Source: Dasypus novemcinctus
Taxonomy: Eukaryota; Chordata; Mammalia; Cingulata; Dasypodidae
Direction: 5' to 3'
NCBI RefSeq assembly: GCF_030445035.2
Contig: NC_080677.1
Location: 158,225,169 to 158,289,168, forward strand
Length of the DNA stretch: 64,000 bases
Shown: positions 48,993-62,519 of the stretch, one piece after another
How positions within the stretch are numbered: position 1 is the stretch's first letter
How the letters are laid out: every line of letters starts with the position of its first letter
The notes under the pieces: model-generated
Database searches by the model: none
What the model was told of the DNA's origin: nothing
Seen by the model: the letters and a program-made list of their open reading frames with translations, nothing else
Translations under genes and position numbers: made by a program

Positions 48993-49954
48993 GGATAGGG
49001 GTTCATTCTTTTGCATATGGATATCCAGTTCTCTCAGCACCATTCGTTGAAGAGTATTCTTTCAGCACCCTTGTCAAAAATCAATTGGCCAGGCTGCCGT
49101 CACGGTGGCTGCCACAGCCTCCGGATGCTGCTGGAAAGGGGAAGCAAGGCGGAGCAGGTAGCTCAGTCCCTGGGTGGTGGTGGCGGGTGGGTGGGGGAGA
49201 GGGCAGGTTCGCTGCTGCAGGGGGCTGGCAGTAGTGGGGATGGTGGCTCACACCAGCCATGCCGAATAAAAGCAAGAAGGAGAAAGGAAGGAAAAGTGGA
49301 AAAAGTTCGAGAGAAGGACCAGACACAGTAAAATCAGAGATTCCCAGCAGGAAAAACAGTATTGCTCTTCCTCAGTCATCAGTATCTAGTAAAATAAAAG
49401 TACCAGTTCCTCAACCCATAGAGAAGAAAGAGAAATGGAAAATTCTTCCAGGGTTAGCATCAGCAATAATCGAGAACTTCAAAAACGACCGTCTTTAAAA
49501 GACGTTCCTCCTGCTGATCAAGAGAAGCTTTTTACTCAGAAGTTATTTCAGTGTTGTGTCCTCTTTGACTTTGTTTCTGATTCTGATCCACGAAGTGACC
49601 TAAAGTGGAAGGAAGTAAAACAAGCTGCTTTAAGTGAAATGGTAGAAAATATCACACATAATTGGAATGTGATCACAGAGCCTGTTTACCCAGAAGTCAT
49701 CCCATGTTTGCAGTTAACATGTTTGGAACATTACCACCTTCCTCCAGTCCTGTGGGAGCAGAATTTGACCCAGAGGAAGACGAGCTAAACTTAGGAGCCT
49801 TGCCTCATCTACAGCTAGTTTATTAAATGTTCTAAAGATTTTTAGAGTCTCCACATTTCCAGCTCAACACAGTGAAGAAATATATTCATCAAAAGTTTGT
49901 ACTGCAGCTTTTAGAACTCTCTGACAGTGAAGATCCTTGAGAGAGATGTTTTCT

Positions 49955-50551
49955 TTTAGTTTTTTTTTTTTCTTCTCCCTCATCTGTTTGCTCGTTGTTT
50001 GCTCATTGTCTGCGTAATTTTGTTTCTTGTCTATCTTGTCTGCTTGTTTTTTTGGTTCTTTTTTTTTTTTTTTTTTGCTCATTGTCTGTTTTGTGTTTTC
50101 TTTAGGAGGCACTGGGAACCAAACCTAGGACCTCCTGTGTCGGAGGCGGGTTCTCAACTTCTTGAGCCACATCCACTCCCTGCTCGTTTGTTCATTTGTT
50201 TGTTTTTTAAATATTTATTTATTCATCCCCCTCCTTGTGGCTTGTTTTGCTGTCTGCTCCCTCTGTCCATTCGCTGCAAGTTTTTCTGTGTCTGCCTGTC
50301 TCCCTTTGTTGCATCATGTTGCTGCATCAGTTCTCTGCATCGCACCAGCTTGCCTTCACAAGGAGGCCCTGGGACGCAAACCCAGGGCCTCCCATATGCT
50401 CCCATATGGTAGATGGGAGCCCAACCAGTTTGTTGTTTTTGCTCGTTGTCTGCTTTTTATTTGTTCGCTTTCTTTAGGAGGAATGGGGAACCGAACGCAG
50501 GACCTCCCATGAGGGAGTGGGAGCTCAACTGCTTGAGCTATATCCGCTCCT
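49955..50551 (-). mobile_element. Composite DAS-related SINE inside the PPP2R5C pseudogene
   Basis: Three tRNA-like heads in - orientation end near 50181, 50436 and 50551. The flanks GAGAGATGTTTTCTT (49940) and GAGAGATTTTCTT (50552) form the target duplication within pseudogene sequence. Confidence 0.88.
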
Positions 50552-50824
50552 GAGAGATTTTCTTAAAACTTCCCATCACAGAATCAATGGAAAATTCTTA
50601 GGCTTTAAGACCTTACATCAGAAAACACGTAAATAATATATTTTATAGATTTATTTATGAAACAACGTCACAATGGCATGAAAGAATTACTAGAAATGTT
50701 GGGAAGTATAATTAATGGATTTGCCTTACCACTAAAAGAAGAGCACAAGAAGGTGTTACTACCACTGCACAAAGTGAAGTCCTGGAGTGTCTACCACCCA
50801 GAGCTGATATACTGTGTAGTATAG

Positions 50825-51543
<719 letters not shown>

Positions 51544-52482
51544 GACTCAGAGTCCAAAAGAAGTAATGTTTTTAAATGAATTAGAAGAAATTTTAGATGT
51601 TATTGAACCATTGGAGTTTGTCAAGATCATGGAGCTCCTTTTCAGAAAGTTAGCCAAGTATGTTTCCAGTCCAGATTTCTGGGTGGCAAAGTGAGCCCTC
51701 TACTATTGGAACACTAAGTACATTTTGTGTTTAATCAGTGCCAAGGCTGCAAAGATTCTGCCCATCATGTTTCTTCCTTGTATGGCAACTCAATGGCCAC
51801 TGGAACAAGATGATACATGGTTTGATATACAGTGTGCCAAAACTCTTCATGGAGATGAACCAAAAACTGTTTGATGACTGCATCCAACAGTTCAAAGCAG
51901 AGAAGCTGAAAGAGAAGCTAAAAATGAAAGAGTGAGAAGATGCATGGATTAAAGTAGAAAATCTAGCCAAACCAAATCCCCGGGTACTAAAAAAATAACA
52001 TAAAAAAGGGTGTTATGTGAATACTTGTAAGATAGAAACGTGTCTTCATTGTGGGCAGGGAGGGAAATTGATTCCACTAACATTGTATATGAAAATATCT
52101 GCAAAAAAAATTACTTTTAAATTTTGTAAAAATTCCATTGTATGGGTATTTATTTCTGAACTCTCAATTCTTTTGGTTTATAAGTGGTCCTGGTGCTAAT
52201 ACCATACTATTTTGATTTTTGTAGCTTTGTAATAAGTTTTATGATTGGGATGTTTGAGTCTTCTAACTTTGTTCTTCTTTTTTAAGATAGTTTGGCTATT
52301 CTGGGCCACTTAATCTCCAAGGAAATTTGATGATTGGCTTTCCATTTCTGCAAAGAAGGATGTTAGAATTTTCATTGGGGATGTATTGAATATGTAAATT
52401 GCTCTGGGCAGAATTGGCATCTTTATAAGAATTAGTCTTCCAATCTGTGAACACAGAATGTCCTTCCATTTAATGCTTTCTT

Positions 52483-52980
52483 GATTTCTTTTTTTTTTTT
52501 AAGATTTCTTTTATTTTTTATTTATTTCTTCCCATTCCCTTGTTTGCACTTACTGTGTCTCTGTTCACCTTCCTTGTTTCTTTCTTTTTTAGGAGGTACT
52601 GGGAGCTGAACCTGGGACTTCTGATATGGGAGGAAGGTGTCTAATTGCATGAGCCACCTCTGTTCCTTTCTTCGTTGTGTCTCTCATTGTGTTTTTCTTC
52701 CCTGCATTTCTGTTGCGTCGTTTTGCTGCATCAGCTTGCCGTACCTGCTCTATGTGGCAGCTTGCTGTCTTCTTTAGGAGGTACTGGGAACCTCTGCTCC
52801 TTGCTTTGTTGTGTCTCTTTTTTTTTTTTTTTTTAACTTCTTGTATCTCTTATTGTGTAAGCTTGTTGTGCCTGCCTGTCACGCCAGCTTGCTAACTTTT
52901 AGGAGGCACTGGGATCTGAACCAGTGACCTCCCATGTGGTAGGTGGGAGCCCAGTTGCCTGAGCCACATCCACTTCCCAG
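52483..52980 (-). mobile_element. Composite DAS-related SINE
   Basis: Three GGAGGTACTGGGA / GGAGGCACTGGGA units occur in - orientation. Flanks AATGCTTTCT (52472) / AATGCTTTTC (52982). Confidence 0.85.
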
Positions 52981-53100
52981 CAATGCTTTTCATATATAAA
53001 ATCATTTCTATTCTTCGTTCAGTTTATTCCGAGATATTTGATTCTTTTAACTGCTATTGTAAATGAATTTTTTTGTTGATTTCTTCAAATTGTTCATTTT

Positions 53101-53493
53101 TTTAAAAGATTTATTTTTATCCCCCCCCCCATTGTCTGCTCTCTTGTGTCCATTCGCTGTGTGTTCTTCTGTGTCTGCTTGCATTCTCTGTGGCACTGGG
53201 AATCTGTGCCTCTTTTTTGTTGTGTCATCTTGCTGCGTTAGCTCTGCGTGTGTGTCGCTCCACTCCTGGGCAAGTTGTGCTTTTCGTGCAGGGCGGCTCT
53301 CCTTGCAGGGCATACTCCTTATGCGTGGGGCTCCCCTATGCGGGGGGTGCTCCTGCATGGCATGGCACTCCTTGCGCGTGGAAGCACTGCACGTGGGCCA
53401 GCTCACCACATGGGCTAGGAGGCCCTGGGTTTGAACCCTGGACCTCCCATATGTTAGGCAGATGCTTCCTCAGTTGAGCCACATCTGCTTCCC
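53101..53493 (-). mobile_element. DAS-type SINE
   Basis: A perfect 13-bp duplication CAAATTGTTCATT at 53086 and 53494; C11 run at 53120-53130. Confidence 0.94.
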
Positions 53494-53675
53494 CAAATTG
53501 TTCATTACGTGTGTTTAAAACAGTACTGATTTTTGTGTGTTGATCTTGTACCTTTTCACTTTGCTGAATTTTTAAATTAGGTCTAGTTGTTTCGTTGTGG
53601 TTTTTTCATTTCCCTTAAAGGTATCTTCAACTCTAGTATTTCTGTTGGGTTCCTTTTAAAAATTTCTGTTTCTAA

Positions 53676-54909
53676 ACTTAAAGCTTATAATTTCAGAGGT
53701 AATTCAACTGGTTATTGAAAATGCCCTGGGGATATAAAAGGACTTGTATAAGTTTAAAGAAATATTCTACATGAGGACTGAGTTTGGAATTGTATAAAAT
53801 AAGTGTACTAGCAGTTGACTCTTTTGTGTTAGCTGTCCAATTAAAGAAGAGAAAGTGCCGTAGGTGCCATTCTTGTCCACCACAGCTGTGTCCCACAGCA
53901 GGCAGAGACTCTCCCCAGGTTTTGCTGGGAATGAAAGGGGCCTAGCAGTTGTGGAAGTGGAAGGTGGTAAGAATTTGCTGTGCTAAAGCTTACAATGACT
54001 AGGTCTCAACCTGAATTGTTATGCAAAGATCTATTCTTTTTGCTCAGGTACTTGCCATAACCTAGTGGGGTTTCTTTTTATTTAGTTTTCATTTTTATTG
54101 GAATTGGAATTTTGTTGGAGAAAATTAAGACCCTTTCAGTGTAAACTAGGTATTTGAGTATATGAATACTCAATCCCTGTGACTCTGTGTTTTAATAGGT
54201 TCATTTGTCAATAGTGAGCAAGCATTTGGCCTGTGTGCTCATTTCCCCCCTAATTCTCACTTCCCTCTCCACAGAGGGATTTCTTCCTGGAAAGTTTTCT
54301 CAGGTTTCAGACCAATGTAATCACTAGGTTGGCTTTCAGCAAATCATGTATTTGTTATATGTATTTTTTGGTATTATAAAATTCTTTTCCTGTTATAGGT
54401 ATTAGAACTTGAAGTTTTATATCCTTTCTATTAGTGTTAACATACTTATTTTTAAGAAAGACCCTTTAATCAAGGAGTGTTTCTTATATACTGTATTTCA
54501 TAGATTCTAAGAAACCACCCCCCTCCATTTTTATATCTTTAAAACTGAAATACATTTTGTAATTGTTGATTTCTTTTAAAAGCTGTTAGCCAGGCAGCAG
54601 TCAATACATTGTCATTGTCTGCCCATGTATAAATTTGGTTGTTTTCCTGTTCTTAACTGGATAACTGTAGCCTTGACCTTTTGGTCAACAAAACATTTAA
54701 GGACCGTTTGAGGAAGGAATACAGTCCTAGTTTTTGTCTTAGAATCTTTTTTTTGACACCTGGTAGGATCAAGAAAGTGTCAGCATCAAAACTTGCAGAA
54801 TTGGTGATAGCAGCTTGGAATAAAATTCTTTAAATGATCGTGTAACATTCTTTAAAAAGATGTATCTTACACTGTGGGAACTTTACAGCATCACCTACAT
54901 AGTAGTCTT
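53676..54909. other. Intronic DNA, nothing recognised
   Basis: About 1.2 kb without a repeat I can name or an exon-like frame. Confidence 0.45.
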
Positions 54910-55319
54910 TTTTTAAAAAGATTTATTAAACCTCCCCCCGCCCCTGCCGTGGTATTTGCTCTCTGTGTGTACATTCACTGTGTGTTCTTCTGTGTCTGCT
55001 TGTATTCTCATTAGGTGGCTCTGGGAACCAATCCTGGGACCTTCCATAGTGGGAGAGAGGTGATTATTCTCTTGTGCTACCTCAGCTCAGCTCCCTGTTC
55101 TACTACGTCTTATTGTCTCTAGTTGAGTCATTTTGCTGCACCAGCTCTCTATGTTTGGCTGGCACTCCTGCATGGGGCGACATTCCTCCATGGGCTGGCA
55201 CTCCATGTGGGCTACCTCGGTGCACAGGCCAGCTTGCCTTCACCAGGAGGCCCTGGGCATTGAACCCTGGACCTCCTATATGGTAAACAGGAGCCCAGCT
55301 ACTTGAGCCACATCTATGT
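54910..55319 (-). mobile_element. DAS-related SINE
   Basis: Flanks CCTACATAGTAGTCTT (54894) / CCTACATAGTATTCTT (55320) differ at one base. Confidence 0.92.
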
Positions 55320-55917
55320 CCTACATAGTATTCTTGACACTATGTTTAATCTGAATCTAGCCATGAGGAAGCAGTCAGACAAATTCATATGGTAGGACTT
55401 TTCTCCAAAACAACTCTTCTGGATTAAAAAAAAAATATGTTGTGAAAAAACATAAAATGGTCAGTTTATTAGCGGTGTTCTAGATTTTCAGCGACTAAAC
55501 AGATGTGACTGTCAACTGCAGTGAACAGTCTGATCAAATATTGGATCATACAAAATATAATAAAATATATATAAAGGTCTCTCTTTGAAAGTTGGAGAAA
55601 TTTGAATATTAACACTATACTAGGTAATACATTAGCAGTAAACTTTTTGGCTTGCTTTTGTTCTTTGGAGATATATGCTAAAATATTTAGGTATGATTTT
55701 ATATATATATACACACAAATATATGAGAGGGAGGGAGGGAGGAAGAGAGACTATTTGGTGACTCTAGAAATGGGGGAAAGATTTGTTGCTTTACCAGCTG
55801 TCTTGATGGGAGAGAGGACAATATATATCAGTATTAACACAGATTTGGACTACTTTGAAGGACTTGGATCCTGAATATGATGAAATTTGGGTGGTGTACC
55901 TTTATCAAGTTATTTCA
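55320..55917. other. Intronic DNA with simple repeats
   Basis: An (AT)n/(AC)n run at 55699-55720 and a (GGGA)n run at 55725-55750 stand in unassigned sequence. Confidence 0.5.
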
Positions 55918-56152
55918 CTTACTTTTTTTTTTTTAATTCTTTTTATTTTTGTGGAAGGTACTGGGGATTGAACCTGGGACCTTGTATGTGGGAAGCTGGC
56001 ACTCAATCATGAGCCACATCGGCTTCTCTGAGTTGTTTTTTTTTTTTTTGGTTTATTGTTCATTTTTGTTTTCTCAGGAGGCACTGGGAACCGAATCCAG
56101 GACCTCCCGTGTGGGAGGCAGGAGCTCAACCACTTGAGCCACATCTGTTCCC
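55918..56152 (-). mobile_element. Two tRNA-like monomer SINEs in tandem
   Basis: Units GGAAGGTACTGGGGATTGAA (55955) and GGAGGCACTGGGAACCGAAT (56077) each have their own poly(T) tail. They look like separate insertions or a dimer. Confidence 0.82.
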
Positions 56153-56539
56153 CTTAGGTTATTTCTTAATGGGTTGTTATGAAATTCATTTTATTATATA
56201 TAATTAGAAAAACCTTATTTAAACATTAAAAATATTCCATGGTAAGAAAAAAGATAAAAAATAATTTAAAAAACCAAAAATTATTCTGTGGGAAAAAGAC
56301 TGACTTATGGATAAGAAATAAGTTAAAAGTTATAAAAGACAAATACGTTGTGAGGTTCTGGAAAGGGTGGGAGGCAAAGTAAAAACATAGCAGCACTATG
56401 GCAGAAAACTTTTTTTTCAACCCGTGCTCATGAGACTTCAGTTTGTTTCTTAAGCAGGGTCATTAGTTATTCGTAGTTGGGACAGAGAGAAATTACTGTT
56501 TCTGAAAGAGATAAAATTACTTTCAAGTTTCCTTGGTGA

Positions 56540-56929
56540 GGGAAGTGTACTCGGCCCAGTGGTTAGGGCGTCCGTCTACCACATGGGAGGTCTGCAGTTC
56601 AAACCCTGGGCCTACTTGACCCGTGTGGAGCTGGCCCATTCGCAGTGCTGATGCGTGCAAGGAGTGCCCTGCCATGCAGGGGTGTCCCCCGCATAGGGGA
56701 GCCCCATGCGCAAGGAGTGCGCCCCATAAAGAGAACCACCCAGCGCGAAAGAAAGTGCAGCCTGCCCAGGAATGGCGCCGCACACACTTCCCTTGCCGCT
56801 GATGACAACAGAAGCGGACAAAGAAACAAGACGTAGCAAAAAAAAGACACGGAGAACAGACAACGGGGGAAGGGGGGGGGGAATTAAAAATAAATAAATA
56901 AATCTTTAAAAAAACAAACAAACAAAAAA
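56540..56929 (+). mobile_element. Young DAS-type SINE
   Basis: A perfect 14-bp duplication AGTTTCCTTGGTGA lies at 56526 and 56930. The tail is AAATAAATAAATAAATC plus A/C runs. The copy lacks about 35 bp after CGCCGCACACAC that its siblings carry. Confidence 0.95.
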
Positions 56930-56943
56930 AGTTTCCTTGGTGA

Positions 56944-57355
56944 TAGGGAAGGGTTCAAAGTGAGCAAGAAGGACATTTTAATTTTGTCATAATTTATACT
57001 GTGATTCTGAAGTGTTGTTATACAGGCCATTAGTACAGGATATATGCAAGGCATTGACTAAATAAGGCAACTTTCAGTACAGTAGGACCCAAACTTAGAA
57101 ATCGTGCTGTGGGAGAGTTGGCTTGTAGGGTGGTATTTGGAACTTAATTATACAGCTAAGGTACTACAGTGAAAAGTTGGAAGAAAATGGTTAACTTTAT
57201 TATAAACTTATAAAATGAATTATATGTTTTAATAAATGAACATTGTTGGTGTTTGAGGAAACCAGAGTTAAGGAAAAACTGGAGCAAAATGACAGTGTTG
57301 GTATTTTGGCTGTATTAAAATGGGTATTGTATATTTATTTTTTAGGAAGAGTGTT
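56944..57355. other. Intronic DNA, nothing recognised
   Basis: No credible frame or repeat; a (TTAA)n run at 57359-57382 follows. Confidence 0.4.
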
Positions 57356-57419
57356 CTGAGTTAATTAATTAATTAATTAATTTTTACCTTTGTCAAAGGC
57401 CTTTATTTCCTTTTGCTGC

Positions 57420-58275
57420 TTTTTAAAAATTTTTAAATTTTTATTTATTTTTTCCAAATTCTCAATTTATTCATTTTTTAAAAGATATTACATTCAAAAA
57501 ATATGAGGCCCCCATTCACCCCCACTGCCCCCACTCCACCACTCCCCCAACAGTAACATCTACCCCATCATCATGACACATCCATTGCGTCTGGTGAGTA
57601 CATCTCCGGGCATCGCTGCACCCCATGTCCTGTGGTCCACACCATAGCCCACACTCTCCCACGTTCCATCCAGTGGGCCATGGGAGGACATACAACGTCC
57701 GGCAATTGTCCCTGGAGCACCACCCAGGACAACTCCAAGTCCTGAGAATGCCTCCACATCTCATCTCTTCCTCCCATTCCCCGCACCCAGCAGCCACCAT
57801 GGCCACTTTTTCCACACCAATGCCACATTTTCTCGATTATTAACCACAATAGTTCATGAATAGGATATCATTAAGTCCACTCTGATCCTTACTGTATTCC
57901 TCCTTCCTGTGGACCTTGGCTTGGTTGTGTCCATTCCACATCTATGTCAAGAGGGGGCTTAGATTCCACATGGATATTGGATGCAATCCTCCTGCTTTCA
58001 GTTGTAGGCACTCTAGGCTCCATGGTGTGGTGGTTGACATTCTTCAACTCCATGTTAGCTGAGTGGGGTAAGTCCACTAAATCCGAGTGTAGGAGCTGAA
58101 GTCTGTTGAGGCTCAGGGCCTGGCTATCATATTGTCAGTCCAGAGATTCAAATCCCCTAGATATATCTTAAGCCCCAGCACCAACTACAATTCCAGTAAA
58201 GTAGCATGAAAGGCTTGTGAAAAGAGATCCTATCTGAGTCCAGCTCCATCACGCAGAAACACCAGCTCCAAAGAA
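57420..58275 (-). mobile_element. L1 3' UTR (best-preserved copy)
   Basis: The A-rich tail (reverse) at 57420-57500 is followed by about 770 bp of 3' UTR through CTCCATGTTAGCTGAGTGGG and CCAGTAAAGTAGCATGAAAG. It is truncated at 58275 (start side). The - strand frames near 57516-57849 are chance. Confidence 0.78.
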
Positions 58276-58337
58276 GGGCCCTGAGTTAATTTAAACAGTA
58301 TAGGGGTGGATATATGGAAAGTAGATGTCATGAAAAG

Positions 58338-58752
58338 ATTAAAAAAAAAAAATTATTCCCTCTACCCCCAATCTGCTCTCTGCCCATTTGCTGTGTGTTC
58401 TTCTGTGTCTGCTTGCATTGTTGTCAGCGGCACCAGGAATCTGTGTCTCCTTTTGTTGTGTCATCTTGCTGTGTCAGCTTCCCGTGTGTGTGGTGCCACT
58501 CCTGGGCAGGCTGTGTTTTTTTTCGTGCAGGGCAGCTCTCCTTGCAGGGTGCGCTCCTTGTGCATGAGGCTCCCCTATGTGGAGGGCACCCCTGTGTGTC
58601 AGGGGTACACCCATTGTGTACATCAGCACTGTGCGTGAGCCAGCTCACCACACGGGTCAGGAGGCCCTGGGTTTGAACCCTGGACCTCCCACATGATAGG
58701 TGGACACTCTATCAGTTGAGCCAAATCTGCTTCCCAGCCAAATCCACTTCCG
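58338..58752 (-). mobile_element. DAS-type SINE
   Basis: It ends GTTGAGCCAAATCTGCTTCC, followed by a partial repeat of the last 15 bases (AGCCAAATCCACTTCC). Confidence 0.88.
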
Positions 58753-58754
58753 AA

Positions 58755-59302
58755 GATTTTCTAATCCAGCTAGCAGATCCTGACTCAGTGAAGCTTGGTT
58801 TCTACAGGTGGATAAGGAAGGAAGAGAGCCTGTTTTATGCATGAGATTGTTCATAAGGTGCAGTTATCTGAGAAATTTCCTGTTAGTTCTTGGCTATATT
58901 GCTTATTTTTAGTTTAGTTCTTTTAAATACTTATCTCTTTCCTTTAAAGTGGAATATATTTCCATTTTAAGTAAACATCAATGGCTTAAGGCAGGGATAG
59001 CAAGTGGGTTTTTTTAATCACATTAAGAATATTTAGATGTTACAGGGAAGATTGCTATGATTGATTAACAATGTTTTAACTCCTTGGAAAAATGCTAGCT
59101 ATTTGTGTTTTCTCCAATATGTTTTGTGTGATCATGGAATACCTACTAAGGCTGCTTGGTAGGGTAATAAAATTAAAGCATCTAAGAATGGGACCACTTC
59201 TTGGATACTAAACTTAGAAATCAGAAATAAGTAACAATAGCAATTCTTATGCAGATTATTAACATTTAAATTCATAGTCTATCAAGGCAATTAACTGGAC
59301 CT
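58755..59302. other. Intronic DNA, nothing recognised
   Basis: AT-rich, no credible frame or repeat. Confidence 0.4.
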
Positions 59303-59575
59303 AGAGCTGTGCTCTCTAAGATATCCAGAAGCTGCATGTGGCTATTGCACCCTTAGAATATAACTAATATGATTGAGACAATAAATTTTCAAAGTTTAAA
59401 ATAATGAAAATTTAAATAAAAAATCGAAGCAATGTAAAATGTTCTGTTAAACACAACTTCATTGGATAAGACTCCATTTTACTTTAGCCATTGCATTTGA
59501 ATATGCAAGAGAAATTTTTATGTTTAGGTCTGAAAGTGGCACCCATTTCTGCTAATATTCCACTAGATAGTGCTT
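59303..59575 (-). mobile_element. Old hAT-like DNA transposon
   Basis: It matches the element at 24138 in the opposite orientation: AGCTGTGCTCTCTAAGATAT ... GCATGTGGCTATTGCACCC ... CCACTAGATAGTGCTTAG, shortened inside. Confidence 0.55.
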
Positions 59576-59829
59576 AGTTACGTACCATACAATAAGGGAA
59601 GCTGGAAAAGAAAGTGAAACTATGCCCAGGAAGAAGGAAGAATAGATTTTAGTGCAAGGTTAACAGTTTCTCCTGTTTTCCGGGGAAAAAAGAAGTATAA
59701 CCTATATACTGAAAACTGAAAAACAGACAGGTGATTGTCTGGAATACAGTGGATGACTGCAAATAACCAAGTTTCACTAGGTGTAAGTCTACCTAACTTG
59801 GTAATCAACCTAAGAAGGGAATTTCCTTA

Positions 59830-61376
59830 GCCTTGTAAAGGGTATCTATGAAAAACCTACATCTAATGTCTAAATGATAAAAACCAAAAACAAAACAAAA
59901 ATTACATCTGATGTCTTAATGATAAAAGACTGAATGCTTTCCCTCTAAGGTTGGTAACAACAACTTCTCTTCAACACTGTGTTGGAGCTCCTAGCCAGGG
60001 CAGTACAGCAAGAGAAAAAGACAGAAGGCATACAGATTGGAAAGGAAGAAGATTATCTTTATGTCTAGGCAATATGAATGCCTATGTAGAATATCCTAAG
60101 AAATCTACAAAACTACAGCTAGACCAAATAAGTGAATTTAGCATTATTGCAGGATTCCAAGGCCAATATTAAAAAGTCAATTGTATTTCTATATGTGAGC
60201 AATAAATAATTGGAATTTGAAATTATAAAGATAATACCCTTTATGAGATAACATCAAAAACTGTATATGGGAGCAGATGTAGCTCAAGTGGTTGAATGCC
60301 TGCTTCCTTCTCATGTAGGAGGTCCTGGGTTCAATCCCTGGTACCTCCTAAAAATGAAACAAACGCAAAAAACCACCTTTCATTGGAGAGCAGATGTAGT
60401 TCAGTGGTTGAGTACCTGCTTCCTGTGTATGAGGTCCTGGGTTCATTCCCCAGTATCTCCTGAAAAAACAACCTAAAACCAAACAACAACAACACTATAT
60501 AATATTTTAGAGATAATTTTAACAAAATGTGTGCAGCTCATATACACAAAACTCAGAATCTTTGCTGAGAGAATTTAAAGTAGAACTAAATAAATGGAGA
60601 GAATTATTGTTCATGGATTGGAAGAGTCAGTATTTTTAATATAGTACTTGCCCTAAATTGAGCTATAGATTCAACTTAATCCCAGTCAGAACTCCAGCAG
60701 GCTTCTTTGTAGTAGTTGACAATCTGATTCTAAAATTTATATGAAACTGCAGAAGACTTAGACTATCCAAAGCAATCTTAAAAATAAAAATAAACAAACA
60801 AAAAAAGTTGGGTGTTATAGCATGTGACTTCAAGACTTGCCGTAAGCCTGTTAATAATCAATACACTCTAGTACTAGTGTGAGGATCAACAAATAAATCA
60901 GTGGAACACAAAACAGACTCACACCTGTGCAGTCAATTGATTTTTAGTAAATTGCCCAGACAGTTCAATGAGGAAAGGGTATTCTTTTCAACAGATTAGA
61001 ACAATTGGGTATCCATATGCAGAAAAGAATTCTGACTAGTACCCTACTCACAACATATGCAAAATGTTAATTTGAAATAGTTCATAGATTCTGTAAAAGC
61101 AAAAGTTATAAAACCTCTAGAAGAAAGATGGGAGAAAATCTTGGTGACTTTGGGTTTGGCAAAGATTTCTAAAATAGACCTAAAAAGCATAAAATATGAA
61201 AGAAAAAATTGATTAATTGGATTTCATCAAAATAAAGAAACTTTTGCTTTTCAAAAGACAAAAGATGTTGAAATAATAAAAAGGCAAGCTACAAACTGGA
61301 AGAAAATATATGCAAAACATTTCTGATAAAAAACATTCAGAATATATAAGGGTCTCAATAAGAAGACAAATTCCAC
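59830..61376 (+). mobile_element. L1 ORF2 fragment, split by a SINE dimer
   Basis: Nucleotide order matches the 3' half of L1 ORF2 (CTGAATGCTTTCCCTCTAAG; GATTCAACTTAATCCCAGTC; ATTGATTAATTGGATTTCAT). All frames are broken. An imperfect 24-bp repeat (ACATCTAATGTCTAAATGAT and ACATCTGATGTCTTAATGAT) lies at 59862 and 59906. Confidence 0.82.
60268..60495 (+). mobile_element. tRNA-Ala-like SINE dimer
   Basis: Two monomers, GGGAGCAGATGTAGCTCAAG (60269) and GGAGAGCAGATGTAGTTCAG (60385), each have GGTCCTGGGTTCAAT-type B boxes and A-rich linkers. They give the clearest view of the tRNA-Ala ancestry. Confidence 0.85.
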
Positions 61377-62500
61377 CTCCCCTCCCCATCCTTCCCCTTC
61401 CCTCACCCCCCCTTTTTTTTTTAATACGTCTTTCCAATTAGAGTTTCATAATACCATTTGAAAGTGATTTTGTTTTCCTTTTTATGATTTTAGCAGCCAC
61501 TTATAATCATTACTCAGGTTCATTAATTTAGTAGAGGGTAAAAAGTGGTGATATTCTGATATCCTATTTTTTTTTCTTACTACTTTGTTTATTAACTGGA
61601 ATACTGCCATATAAAGAGAAACTTCCCCATATCAACTCTTGTTACTCAGAGGTACAAATCATGTTGAAAAGGAAGAATATAACCTTGATTTATTCTCTTT
61701 ATTTACCAATATTCAGAATAAAGAGATGGTCCTTAGTATGCTCTAAAAAGTGACTAATGACTTTTTGTATTTTTTATTTTTTGTATTTTAATGTATTTTA
61801 TTTTTAATATCATTAAGATCTCTTAGATTTTAACATTTTATATGTTTCTTTCCATTGCAGTTATTCTCATTGATGATTAAATCGCCCCATCTCTGGCCTG
61901 TGGGAGCTTATTCAGCTTGATTCCTGGGACCTTTTGTCATGACCCTAGAATAGGCTTTGAGGCTTCCACATGCTTTCTGATATACAGTGTGTTCTAGGTG
62001 CATCTTGCACATTTCCTGACCTAGACATATAGCCAGCTGTTTCTCTAAGGAGCCTTGGTTCCTTTAGTTCCTTTACTGGAAATCACAATCTGAGTAATAG
62101 GGGTTAGTCCATTACTAACTCTTATTTTTAGGCCTTTTCAGTGGGCAGAGCTAGGATATTGATATGTGATATGATTTTCAAAAAAATCTTGGGTTCAAAC
62201 TGATGCTTTTTTTCTTAAGCTTATTCATTTTATATATGTATCTCTTTTGAACCATGAAGAAATCTCAGTTTTCAGTGATTTGCTTTATCTTAACACTATA
62301 CACATGCAGTGGTCCTGGGGTGGTAATTCCAACACTCCTACCAGCAATAAAGAAAGAGACTGAAAACAGTTTCAGTTTTTTTCTTCTTTTAGCTATTTTT
62401 GTTATTAAGGCTAAATCCTTTTTAGAATATACAATCAAATTACTGTGCTGAAGTCATGTTTAAAATAGCTCCTCCCTGGTTAAGCCGTTACTTGGATGCC
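61377..62500. other. Intronic DNA, nothing recognised
   Basis: A C/T-rich tract is at 61375-61425. The rest is AT-rich without a credible frame. Confidence 0.4.
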
Positions 62501-62519
62501 CAGTCTCATTTGATTGATT

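Noticed and set aside
49259..49498. Functional small gene beginning MPNKSKKEKG
   Set aside because: It is the N terminus of the PPP2R5C processed copy, followed by frameshifts, stops and insertions.
57516..57849. 92-99 codon overlapping frames
   Set aside because: They sit in an L1 3' UTR, which is noncoding and recurs at six other places in the window.
59951..60172. 73-codon open frame
   Set aside because: It lies in decayed L1 ORF2 and has no intact continuation.
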